DNA of 64,000 nt from Agapetus fuscipes (taxonomy: Eukaryota > Arthropoda > Insecta > Trichoptera > Glossosomatidae): the NCBI GenBank assembly GCA_951799405.1, contig OX637343.1, positions 9,588,524 through 9,652,523 of the forward strand. The letters are read 5' to 3'. The notes below the pieces were generated by a model that was not told where the DNA came from, searched no databases, and was given only the letters and a program-made list of their open reading frames with translations. The position numbers were made by a program, and so were the translations under genes. Numbering within the stretch: the first letter of the stretch is position 1; each line of letters starts with the position of its first letter. This document shows positions 1 to 10,100 of the stretch, in pieces.

Positions 1-180
1 ATTCCCGGCGGAGCACAAAAAATATACCATTTACATTTTTAAATTTGCTCTTTTTTGTGTTAAAAAATCCAAACCCTGTACCAAAGACCGGTCACCAAAG
101 GTCCATCCAGCCTTACAGCAACTGGATCTTGCTCAAGCAAGATTTTCAAGAATTGGCTCTTTGTTTCGACGACCAAAGTC
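1..180 (+). repeat. SINE-B, 5' cut by the window edge
   Basis: Begins inside the tRNA-like head (CCCGGCGGAGCAC after box B) and runs through the SINE-B body: CCAAAGACCGGTCACCAAAG, a CCATCCAGCCTTACAGCAAC block and a degraded CGACGACCAA. A SINE-A head follows directly. Confidence 0.75.
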
Positions 181-187
181 GTAAAAA

Positions 188-332
188 GTCCGTTTGATAG
201 CTCAGTTGGTAGAATGCTTGCACTCCAAACCGAGAGTAGGTAAGAGTTCGTTCCCCACAGAGGGTGTCAGAAATTATTTCCCGTTTCGATGTTTATTTCA
301 AACCCAAAATAAATACCGACCAGGTTTACTCA
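188..332 (+). repeat. SINE-A (tRNA-like head), truncated
   Basis: The head carries a box A-like TAGCTCAGTTGGTAGAATG and a decayed box B. The body follows (GGGTGTCAGAAATTATTTCC, then AAATACCGACCAGGTTTACT). At about 332 it switches abruptly into a reverse LINE-T fragment (333-432: CTTGCCGACCTTCCGTGACA onwards), so the two repeats are fused here. Confidence 0.75.
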
Positions 333-544
333 AGCCCTGCATCTCTTGCCGACCTTCCGTGACATAGGGGTGGCATTGGCAAAGTGAAACATTTTTTACA
401 GCATGGGGGTCTACCTTGTACCAACGTATTAGTTAATGAAACCTCATTGAAATAATAATGATTTTTTACAGTAATAAAACACAACTATTAAAAATTAAAT
501 TTGTTAATTTATTTTTTAATATTCCTCTTATATATTTTTTGCAG

Positions 545-3500
545 TTCCACCGACCAAGCTTTGCCACAGAAAGGATCCGAAACTTAATCAATGCATCCAA
601 AATAATATGATGATTTTCAGGCCTTACTTGAAAAAAGGTAAATATATATTTATTTATTTTTAAAACAAATTAAATACAAGTTTTTTTTAATTCATTTGTG
701 AAGAGGAATGCAATTCACCAACCTGCTCTGCCTGACCAGAAACAGGTATAAATATCATCAGTCACTCTTATTTGTTTAATGAATTATTAATTAATAATGA
801 CCCAATGGCATCTGTTGAACCAGGACCAAAGTTATGGTCAAATGACCCAATAGGGGATCGAACCAGCGTTCTTCGATTCCAAATACGCTAGAAAGATCAG
901 CCACTTGAGCCCCTCGGCCATAACACCGATTTTGTTCTGTTAACTAATTAAAATAAAAGCTATGTGAATTATTATTTTATTTTTAGGTTTTCCTGAAGTA
1001 GGCTTGCCAGCCTGCGACCCTTTCCACGTGCCTGAAGTTGCCTTCAAAGACAATGTCAATACTTCTGTCTTCCGTTCCGACTACAAGAATATCCTGGCGC
1101 ATGGGCTGTCCAACTATACAGTAAAAAGCGTAAAGTAAGGGATTTATTTAATTGTTATGTTAGTTACGAAGGTATAGGGCCTGTTGCACCAAAATCCTAC
1201 CAGGCAAAAATCAAAATTATGCGTGATTTCTCGCTTTCAAATGATAATCTTGGTTGTATATACGTTGTATATATGTATTTTTAAAATGTAATTTGCGGTG
1301 TATGTTCCTTGACTCATAGGCTGGTATGCGGCTGACCAGCCATGCTGTAGAAAATGGTTCACTTTGCTAATGTCACCCCTGTTTAAGGGAAGGTCGGCAG
1401 GAGTTGCAGGGTGTTTGTTCATTTGAGATTCGAGTTATTATATTATAGGTCCACATGCGGCATGTTTAGGCGCGAACTTATACGTATCTGTTTGTGAAAA
1501 TGCATATAGTGTGAATCTTTAATGTACATATATTTGAATCTTAGATTAGATATACGTAAATCAGCTTATGTACATTATCTTTCCTGTTCAAATTCCATCA
1601 TATTATTAATTCCGATAAATATTTAACCGAGGTCCTTACCAGAATTAAGCAATCAAATTTGATGTATTAATCAAATATTAATTAGAGGTTGGTGCAACAC
1701 GCCCATAGTTTACAAAGCCGAAGGAGAGAAGTCCGGTAAAAAATAACAATAGTTTGTAGTCGCTGGTTCAACATAGGACTCTATGACATCTACAGAGAGC
1801 TCGATGTGATCGATCTTGGTCCCCATAAAAAAGGAATCTACAGTGGGCGTGTCACATAAAAAAAATCCCCAAACCCAATTAATAGCCTAATATTCTCAGT
1901 AGCACAAGGCCGAAGGAGATCTGTAAGGTCAGACAAAAATTCGATGGATGGACGGTGTCAACTCAGATGCAGCCAAGAGAGATATGCATGCTGGAGAGCA
2001 AAGGCGATGGACAGGCGAGAGTGTAGGAGAATCTTGAATTCAGCATGTGTGTATAGAAAACATTTCATACCTCACAGAAACATAAACTTTTGCAACTTTT
2101 GTCTGAAACCTTGGTCTGAAACCGGGGTGCCATTGACAAGAGTGAACCAAGTTTTTACAGCATGGGGGATCAGTCTCATACCAACTCATTAGTCAAGGAA
2201 CACAATAAATTCTACAAACTTCAAAACCTTCCCACGAAAAAAATAACCTCCAAAAAAGACACAATTGATATTGAAATAAGTGCTCAATTTTTTTTTTCAG
2301 AATCGATCTGGAAAATGGAGTATCCAGGATTGTTATGACCTTCCCCAAGCTTTCCATGGAAGCAGATTATCTCCTGAACGGAACTGTCTTGTCCATGGAT
2401 ATCCAGGGCTCAGGCAAATGTAACGGCACCTATGGTAATATGTCTTCTTCAGTTCATTTTCTTTTTTGCCAAATTACTCTGAAGGGATAAACCCAATTTG
2501 TTGATAGCTTAATTGTTTTTTTTTAATCGATTTGTAAAAAAGGAATGCAATATTTGCCTTGGCCAGTTGTCATCATGCGAAAACAGAAGCTTGTGTGCAT
2601 GCAATGGTATCTGTTGAACCAGGGTCGAAGTTATGGTGGATTGGGCCAGATTCGAACCAACGTTATTCTGTTCCAAATACGCTAGTTGAACATGCGCCTC
2701 TACCCTCGGCCATAACACCGACGTTGTGTTGTGTGTGGTTTACTAAATAAAAGGCATGGGTTTGAATCCAATAGGTTGCAGAAACTGTTTCTTATCCTGG
2801 TTTATTGTTATTATTTTTGCGTGGCAAAAAACAAAGTGGTATTTATATTATCAATTTTATTAATTGAAATATTAATAATTAATTATCCCAATGGCATATG
2901 TTAAATTCAGGGCCAAAGCTTTCGTCAAGGGGTTAGATGGAACTCCAACCAGAATTGTTTTTTTTCAAACACGCTAGTCAATCTCATTGTCTTGATCCGC
3001 TTGGGTATAGCCCAAATTTTGTTTTTTATGAAAAGTTTTCCTAGTAATAATCTTTACTGTTTCACTTATATCTACGATGGGCATCTCCATGCGTAGCTGC
3101 AACAAGTACTCAAATGTTCTCTGCAAATATCAGTCTTTTTTTTTATCTGCCGTGAATATTATAAAATGTTTAATGCCGCGGAAGACGTCCATCGCAAACA
3201 TGGAACAAACGTCTAAAAATCATTTTATGGTTTGAAAATATTTTTTCAGAAAACGTGACGGCAACAGTTGACATTGAGTTCAAGGACGTAACCAAGCTCG
3301 GCATCACATATCTGTCCCTTTCTTCCTTGGATGTGGACATTGAGATGGAAGGAGGAAGCGTGCGAATGGACGGACTCTTCGGAGAAGATAAGCAAATGGG
3401 TAAAATATCATTTCCATTTTTGAAGTAGTTGGTGTAAGGCGGGGGGCTTCCTTAGCTGGGAAATTAAAAAGATTCAATAAGAATTAAAAAAAAACAATGT

Positions 3501-4618
3501 GCGGCACAGCACATTTTTCGACTATGACTACATTATAGACCAATAGTTAGTCTAGTGGTCAGCGCCTTTCTTTGATGTCGGAAGGGACTTTGTTCAAATC
3601 CCCAGCAGATTTTTTTTTCATATTCTGTTTACTCCACAATTGAAATAGCGATAAGGTTTACAAACCCTTCACAACAAATGACAGCATTCCCTAACAAAAC
3701 AAGGAATTTCCAATTTGAAGAAGTGATAAATATGGTCCTCTTTCCTGTAAAACTAAAAAGGTCTCACACGCATCATGTTGCTTTAGCTCGTCGATAATAA
3801 TAATAACAAAAACAATAAAAATACTGTCGTTTTGTGATAAATCACAACAAGGGCAGTATTCCACTGTAACATCTCCGAAACAAACATGTCTTCAATCCCG
3901 ACCTAAACGCGCTTGCACTCTCTACGGCTATAAGCTCATGGCGTAGGGCAATCCACAGCAATCCACCATTGAAAAGGCACAATCCAATTAATTTGCTTTA
4001 TAACATCGTTTTGGAACAATCAATTTACTCACAGCAGTACTATTGTATTTGCAGATCTTAATGCAAGCCGTTTACCCTCTTTTTTATCCTCTTCTATCAC
4101 ACAAAGCTCTGAAATATACCGCAGGGCAACACACTGTGTCGACTTAAAGACAGTTAAACAGATCTTATACTCAATCCTTTCCCCAATCTTAAGCTAGCGA
4201 AGCTGGAACGTTATTTAGCCTAATTCCTTACACTTTGGATATCAATAAAGTTTGCGAAAGAACTCCATAGATAAAAAATCACACCACACATTTTGGGACA
4301 CGAATCGCTATGTCGACGCCAGGAGCGCTAGTTTTTCAATTATATATTAGACGTGCTCTTATATTGAGAACAGATTGAAGTATGTTCAAATGCACACACG
4401 GTTGGCCACTATACTAACGCAAACAACCAGAGATTTTGTTGGATAACTTAATGTTTGTGTTTTCAGGTGACGCCATGAATTTCTACCTGAACAGCAACTG
4501 GGACGCGGTACAAAAGGAAGTCAAGCCCATCATCGAGCAAGTGATTGCTTCCTTGCTGAAGAAATTCATCGACAAGATGACTGGAACATATCCTCTGGAC
4601 TTGTATCTGCCAGCTTAA
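545..4618 (+). CDS. takeout/JHBP-family secreted carrier protein, 5' partial (gene 1)
   Basis: Five coding exons are visible: 545-637, 987-1134, 2301-2434, 3250-3399 and 4467-4618 (stop TAA). All have AG/GT borders and phases that join. The signal-peptide exon must lie left of base 1, because exon 545 starts with the last two bases of a codon. The product matches the takeout/JHBP (DUF233) family: an N-terminal Cys pair in LCHRKDPKLNQC, then FRPYLKKGFPEVGLP, SNYTVKSVK, and a C-terminal MNFYLNSNWDAVQKEVKP. Family members are secreted, fold as a long curved hydrophobic tube and carry juvenile hormone or other lipophilic ligands; the ligand here is unknown. Extra cysteines occur in ACDPF and GKCNG. 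An AATAAA at 4713-4718 is a plausible poly(A) signal. Introns carry SINE-E, a LINE-T copy and a Harbinger-like MITE. It converges on gene 2 and keeps its exon lengths, with one additional intron. The family call is firm; a specific orthologue is not claimed. Confidence 0.9.
695..925 (-). repeat. SINE-E, long-module form, in gene 1 intron
   Basis: On the minus strand the head reads CGGTGTTATGGCCGAGGGGC (Ser/Leu tRNA-like 5' half with box A). A box B-like GGTTCGATCCCC follows and then a body ending in GGTTGGTGAATTGCATTCCT. This copy carries the AT-rich ATTAATAAT module. Confidence 0.75.
1177..1704. mobile_element. Harbinger-like MITE interrupted by a LINE-T insertion, in gene 1 intron
   Basis: The ends are GGGCCTGTTGCACC at 1177 and GGTGCAACACGCCC at 1691-1704, imperfect terminal inverted repeats, with ATA on both sides (1174-1176, 1705-1707). 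A LINE-T copy (1266-1549) splits it. No coding sequence. The related complete copy at 21900-22139 defines the family. Confidence 0.7.
1266..1549 (+). mobile_element. LINE-T 3' end inserted in the MITE, with 8-bp target duplication
   Basis: ATATACGT occurs at 1258-1265 and again at 1550-1557, bracketing a 284-bp copy. It starts upstream of the common TTCCTTGACT point and ends in CTTAGATTAG. Bracketing by a duplication shows that this repeat moves as a unit with a variable 5' end and a fixed 3' end, as 5'-truncated LINEs do. Confidence 0.75.
1905..2203 (+). mobile_element. LINE RT C-terminal relic followed by a LINE-T-like reverse fragment
   Basis: 1944-2030 reads in mixed frames like a reverse-transcriptase tail (DGWTVSTQMQ, then GEQRRWTGES). 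A matching scrap with the AAGCGATGGACAGGCGAGAG motif lies at 9870-9905. From about 2110 to 2203 a reverse LINE-T 5' segment follows. No intact frame. Confidence 0.45.
2520..2735 (-). repeat. SINE-E, short-module form, in gene 1 intron
   Basis: Carries the internal module TGCGAAAACAGAAGCTTGTG followed by TGCATGCAATGG in place of the AT-rich module. The tRNA-like head is at 2690-2735 in reverse. A decayed third copy follows at about 2885-3020. Confidence 0.7.
3838..4190 (-). mobile_element. CR1/Rex-like LINE C-terminal fragment in gene 1 intron
   Basis: On the minus strand about 3890-3985 encodes WIALRHELIAVESASAFRSG followed by LKT, the usual last block of this LINE group (WNxLPxELR...SxxxFKxxLKT). 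Parallel copies lie at 10715-10815 and 19695-20100. Degraded. Confidence 0.6.
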
Positions 4619-4712
4619 AAATCTTCCTCAATATTTCAAAATCAGATTAAATTAAATTAAAAAATTGTCAAAAATTACACTAACATACTTACTATACTAA
4701 ATTATTAAAAAA

Positions 4713-4718
4713 AATAAA
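4713..4718 (+). terminator. poly(A) signal of gene 1
   Basis: AATAAA 95 bp after the gene 1 stop codon, in AT-rich sequence. Confidence 0.5.
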
Positions 4719-4744
4719 CATTTATTATCATTATTATTATTTTC

Positions 4745-4968
4745 AAATAGATTTTTGGAAAGAAATGCAATTTACCGCCCTATTTTGCCTGCCCAGATGT
4801 CTTCATGCGAAAGCAGAAGCTTGTGTGCATGCAATGGCATATTCTGTTGGACCAGAGTCGAAGTTATGGTCAAGTGGGCCAGACGCAGATTCGAACCAAC
4901 GTTATTCTGTTCCAAATACGCGTCGAACACGCGCCTCTACCCCTCGGCCATAACACCGACTGGGCATT
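4745..4968 (-). repeat. SINE-E, short-module form, 3' of gene 1
   Basis: Starts 127 bp after the gene 1 stop. Contains AGCAGAAGCTTGTGTGCATG and ends with the reversed tRNA-like head CCCCTCGGCCATAACACCG. Confidence 0.7.
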
Positions 4969-5032
4969 TGCTACATTTGCAACCGTTTAACCATTTTTTT
5001 CTTCTGTAGGTAATCTATAATCAAAATTGCAC

Positions 5033-5243
5033 GATGTTTTCCTTGACTGATAGGTTGGTATAAGGCTGACCCACTATTCCGAAAAAACTTTAATTACTTT
5101 TGCTAATGCCACCCCGGTGTCAGGAAAAGGTGGCAGGAGGTGCCATGTTTATGTTCATGTGACGCTACGCTTATTTACAAGTGTTTGAATAAAATGTGAG
5201 CATTACGTCATGCCAATACATCTATGCAAATTAGATTATAGAA
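5033..5243 (+). mobile_element. LINE-T 3' end, diverged
   Basis: Runs from TTTTCCTTGACTGATAGGTT to GCAAATTAGATTATAGAA. The middle is decayed. Confidence 0.6.
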
Positions 5244-6540
5244 TATTCTAATAATATTTCAGATTCACATGTCATTTTCTATCCAAGCTTATCTAATAAA
5301 AGACGTAATGTCATGTTTCTCAACTACCCTCCTGGAATGGGTTGCTGCGAACCCGAATGGCTGGATTCAGAGACAGAATTGAATCCAGCGAAAACTCTCT
5401 GATCGTAGCAATCAGAGGCCTGAAATGGGAGTTGGGCATATGGCGTCATTGGGCAAGGAACTTGAAGCTTACGTAGCCTTTTTTCCCCTGTTCAATATGT
5501 TCCTGATATTCTAATGTACAATGACCATGTATTTCTCTTTTCTTTCACTGTTTAACTATATATTTTGTTTTCTTTTTTCTCATATATTTCATCACATATT
5601 TTCATGTTTCTGCATTTTTTGTAATTTTCTATGTACTTTTTCTATTGATGTATTATTTTTTTATGGCTGGTCATGTATTGCACCCTCCACATGACTAAGC
5701 TGGAATAAACGCATATTATTATTATTATATTTCTGACAAAATGTGAAGTAAAATTGTGTAATAAAAACTATTTAAAAAAAAATGAAGATTGTTCTAATTC
5801 ATGAAATAAAATAAATAAAATGAAAAGAATAATATAATGTTTTATTTTTTAAAGTATTTATTTTTCTTTTACAAAAACTTCCTCCGTATCACAGCACTCA
5901 CAAATTGTTTACAATTTTTTTAATGATATTTTTGCACCTAACGTTTAAAAATTAATATGAATAATAATTGTAATTTCTAATTAATACAAACAAATGAAAT
6001 AAAAAAGTATCGGTACAAAATAAAATAACAAAAACAACTTCATTTATTTCAATAAAATATGTTACTAAAAAAATCTATTAAAAATGCACGTGATTATTTG
6101 TCTCCTACTTTAATATTACACAAAAATTAAATAAAAATCAATACAAAATTTTTCAGTATATTTGTAAGTATTTTTATATTCTTAATACATATTTTAATTA
6201 TTTAATTAAAAATAATTCATATCATGTCAAAACTACGATAGGGGATTGAAATGCTAATTTTAAAAATCGAAAATTAAAACAGCATTTAAGCCTTGTAACA
6301 TTATGTAATCACTATTTTTTTTGTAAACCAAAAAATATGAATAAATCTGTTTTGTGACCATTTTTGTACCTTATAGCCACGGTCATCGATCAACATAAAA
6401 TATACGAATGGAGTAGGTATCTGAGGAGTTTTGTGTGCCAAAAAAGAGTTCACTCTAGGGTGTCAACTTGACACAAACGAGGTCTTGTTGTAATCAGTTT
6501 CCAGGCAACCGTCATGTTTATGTCTCTTTTTAACGTAATC
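5244..6540. other. AT-rich intergenic tract between the convergent takeout/JHBP genes
   Basis: No gene, RNA or recognisable element is visible, apart from runs of A/T and degraded text around 5330-5480. Both gene 1 and gene 2 point their 3' ends here. Confidence 0.5.
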
Positions 6541-6550
6541 TTTAATATTG

Positions 6551-6932
6551 ACTTGTAATGTAGGCGGCTTCTTTATTCATGATTTTATGTGTTTTATATT
6601 CCTTTTGACTTATTTTTGTAAACACTTCTTTTTAAGGTTATTTGGTTTTTATATTTGAAAATGTTATTTATTGTATGTTTTCCTTGACTTATAGGTTGGT
6701 ATGAAGCTGTCCACCCATACTGTAAAAAAATAGTTCACTTTTCCAATGTCACCCCGATTTCAGGGAATGTCGGAAAATATTGCAGGGCTTATGTTCATTA
6801 GAGATTGGGTTGTTATGCTGTAAGTCCACATGCGGTATGTATAAGTGCGGACTTATACGTGACTGCTTAACATAATGCATTTAATATGAATCTTAAATGT
6901 AATATATATTTGCAACTTAGACTATACATAGA
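6551..6932 (+). mobile_element. LINE-T 3' end with upstream 3'UTR
   Basis: Begins at GTAATGTAGGCGGC, equivalent to the end of the reverse-transcriptase frame in the 40.4-kb copy. It then runs through TTCCTTGACTTATAGGTTGG to CTTAGACTATACATAGATGC. Confidence 0.7.
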
Positions 6933-7162
6933 TGCAAATATTGTTTGTCTCGTTTTTTTGTTGTTTACCTATTATTGCTGGACGTTTGTTACTATGGGAA
7001 GAAACATGCGTACGCCATCTATGTCTTTTATATTGATGGATACTCACAGTATTTTATTTCGGGGGCTCAAAAATGTGGGAATTCAATTTTTCGGTGCGAA
7101 AACTTAAACATACTTCGTGTAATAATATTAATTTGGTTGTGTTCTTCCAATTCTTCGTCTTT

Positions 7163-10100
7163 TCAAGGGGTCAGCCAAACGTTAATTGGGATCTTGAGGA
7201 AAGCGCTGTTGAGGAAGGATTTGAAGTGCTTGGAGATGCTGGCCGAAGCGGCGGGTTTCATCTCTTCAATGATGGCATTGGCGTTGCTGTTCAAGAACTG
7301 ATTCATGGCCTCACCTGTAAAAAAAACAATGAGAAATGTACATTATTTACATTGAAAAAGGCAGTAACGGTAACAGAAGCGAAGGGTTCCATACAAGCCG
7401 GTTCCCATCGGCTTCCCTTTTAAAATGATGTAACAAAGTAGTTAAAAAATATAGGCACAAAGTAAAAAAATACATTTAAAACCAAAGAAACAATACGTAT
7501 TTTTTCCCCATTGAAACCATGCAGTCTACTTTATTATCATTTTTGCCTCATTTTAAATGGGAAACCGATGGGAATCGGCTTGTATGGCACCCTTCGCCAC
7601 TGAAAGGTAACAAGGTAATAAAAAAAATCAATGCCAAAGGGTCTGCAAGAAATCCATAGAAAAATAAATCATGACGTCACAAGGCTGAGCTAGCTCGGGA
7701 AAAGACGAACTAATATTTTTTTATTGGTTGCAAAGATCCCTGGTCAAAACAGAGGTTTATTTTGATACAGTGAGGAAAAGGGACGGATGCATTGCAAGTG
7801 AGCAAATACGAGGGAGACAAATTACAAAACTGCAAGCGTTGTCAAAGAGTTTTTTTGTTTGCGGGCGTACACAGTTTGTAGAAAAGAAAAACAATCGAGC
7901 GACACAAACCTCCAACAGTTTGGGTCAGAAAATGTGTATGTTAAAATTCTTATCTCACTCGCTATTAGTCTACCGCCAGAGGTGCTATCAAAATAGTACC
8001 TTGTGTTCAACAATTGACCGAAAAAAAAAAAAAAAAACATAACCAAAAAAAAAGCAAGTCTCACAATCTACTTTCAACCAAATTATTGTTCACATTCATT
8101 CTGCTATTACGCTTTTAAATGTTCAGCAAATATTTGTAAGTATGTCATCTGTGTTGATGATGATGAGTTGGTGATTTCTTTATAGCGCCGTTTCGTGATG
8201 TCACTCCAAGGGCGCTGGTGCAAACGATGCCAGAAATTTGCTTGTCTTCAGTGCGTTCCGGAACTTTCCATGGTACTCTAGCTCTCTCACATGATGTGGC
8301 AGGTGGTTCCAGGCCAGAGGGCCAGCAACTGCAAATGCACGCTCTCCAAACATTGTGTTAACTCTTCTTATAGGTTCTTCAATCCTTGATTTGGCTCCAG
8401 TCTCAGCCGAGCGCAGTGTTTGGCTTTTTTGCCGAGGGTGACTGGTTTGATTAAATCAGCGAGATATTTGGGTGTTTTTCCAAATAAAGCTTTGTGGACC
8501 ATCTTGCACACTTTGAACTCGATGCGCTCCGGTATACGGAGCCAGTGAATGGCCGTGCTATGAGTTATGGCTGAGGGAGTTAAGTGGCCGATCTTTCTAG
8601 CGTATTTGGAATAGAATAACGTTGGTTCGATCCCCGCTTGGGTGGGTCATTTGACCATAACTTTGATCCTGGTTCAACAGATGTCATTGTGTATTTATTA
8701 ATGGATAATTCATTAAAATATACAATAATAAATTATTAATTGATGATATTAATACCTGATTCTGATCAGGCAGAATAGGCTGGTGAAGGCATTCCTCACA
8801 AATCTATTAAAAAAAAAACAAAAAAGTCTTATAATTACCGATGACGTTGCCATGATTGACCACATCCCTGATCTTGAACCTTGACTTCTGCAGCTTGAAG
8901 TCCACCAGGAGTTTCTCAATCATCATGTAGGCCACTCCATCCCGGATGACTTCCTTGCCGAAGATTCGGCTGATGGCCGTCACGTCACCTGGAAGCAGGA
9001 AAATATTTGATGATTAGCAGGCAATCGGAAGGTGTGGTGAACAATGACACATACAACCTATAACTCTCCAACAGGGCGGAACTGTCTTAATAGCCGTCTA
9101 TAAATTGTAATCGAAGTTGCAAAGATATATTACATTTGAGATGCATATTAAATTTATTCCCACAAGCAGGCACGTGTAAGGTCGCGCTTAAACATGCCGT
9201 ATGTGGACTTACAATATAAAAACCCAATCTCAATTGAGCATAAGCCCTGAAACTCTTGCTGACCTTCCCTGAAACAGGTATGGGTATGGGGTCAGCCGTG
9301 GCGAAGGGTGCCATACAAGCCGATTCCCATCGATTTCCCGTTTAAAATGAGGCTAAAATGATAATAAAGTAGACTGCATGGTTTCAATGGGGAAAAAATA
9401 CGTATTGTTTTTTGGTTTTAAATGTATTTTTTTACTTTGTGCCTATATTTTTTAACTACTTTCTTACATCATTTTAAAAGGGAAGCCGATGGGAACCGGC
9501 TTGTGTGGCACCCTTCGCCACTGGTGGTCAGCCACATACTAGCCTATAAGTTAAGGAACTATTAGGAAAATATTAGTTTGTATGAAATAGGCTATGACTC
9601 TGGATGAAATGAAATAAGTATGTAGGGACAGAAAAAAATGGTTTGTGATGTTGGCGGCTTATTCATTCATAATTTTATGCTTATGACGATTATGGTTATA
9701 GTAACAAATGAAAAGTTTTCTCAGCAAAAACAATAATAAGCCGTAATCCAATAAATTATGTTAGTTGCCAACTGAGGTCGCTGGACGATATCAAAAGAAC
9801 TGCAGGCAGAGGATGGATTATAGACGGCTTAATAGACAGTTCCACCCTGTTGGAGATTACAGCATACGTAGCTGGAGAGCAAAAGCGATGGACAGGCGAG
9901 AGTGAAAAGGAATCTTAAATTTATGACGATGAGTCACATATCAAAATTGTTTACTTACCAAAAGCAGCCCAAAAGTCTCCCTTGGATCTGACGGGGAACA
10001 GCAACACATTTCCATTGACGTCATACTTCCCTGTCGCTTCCAGCCTGGGGAGGGTCAGACCCATGTCGATCCTCAACTTGGGGATGTCTCCTCTGAAAAT

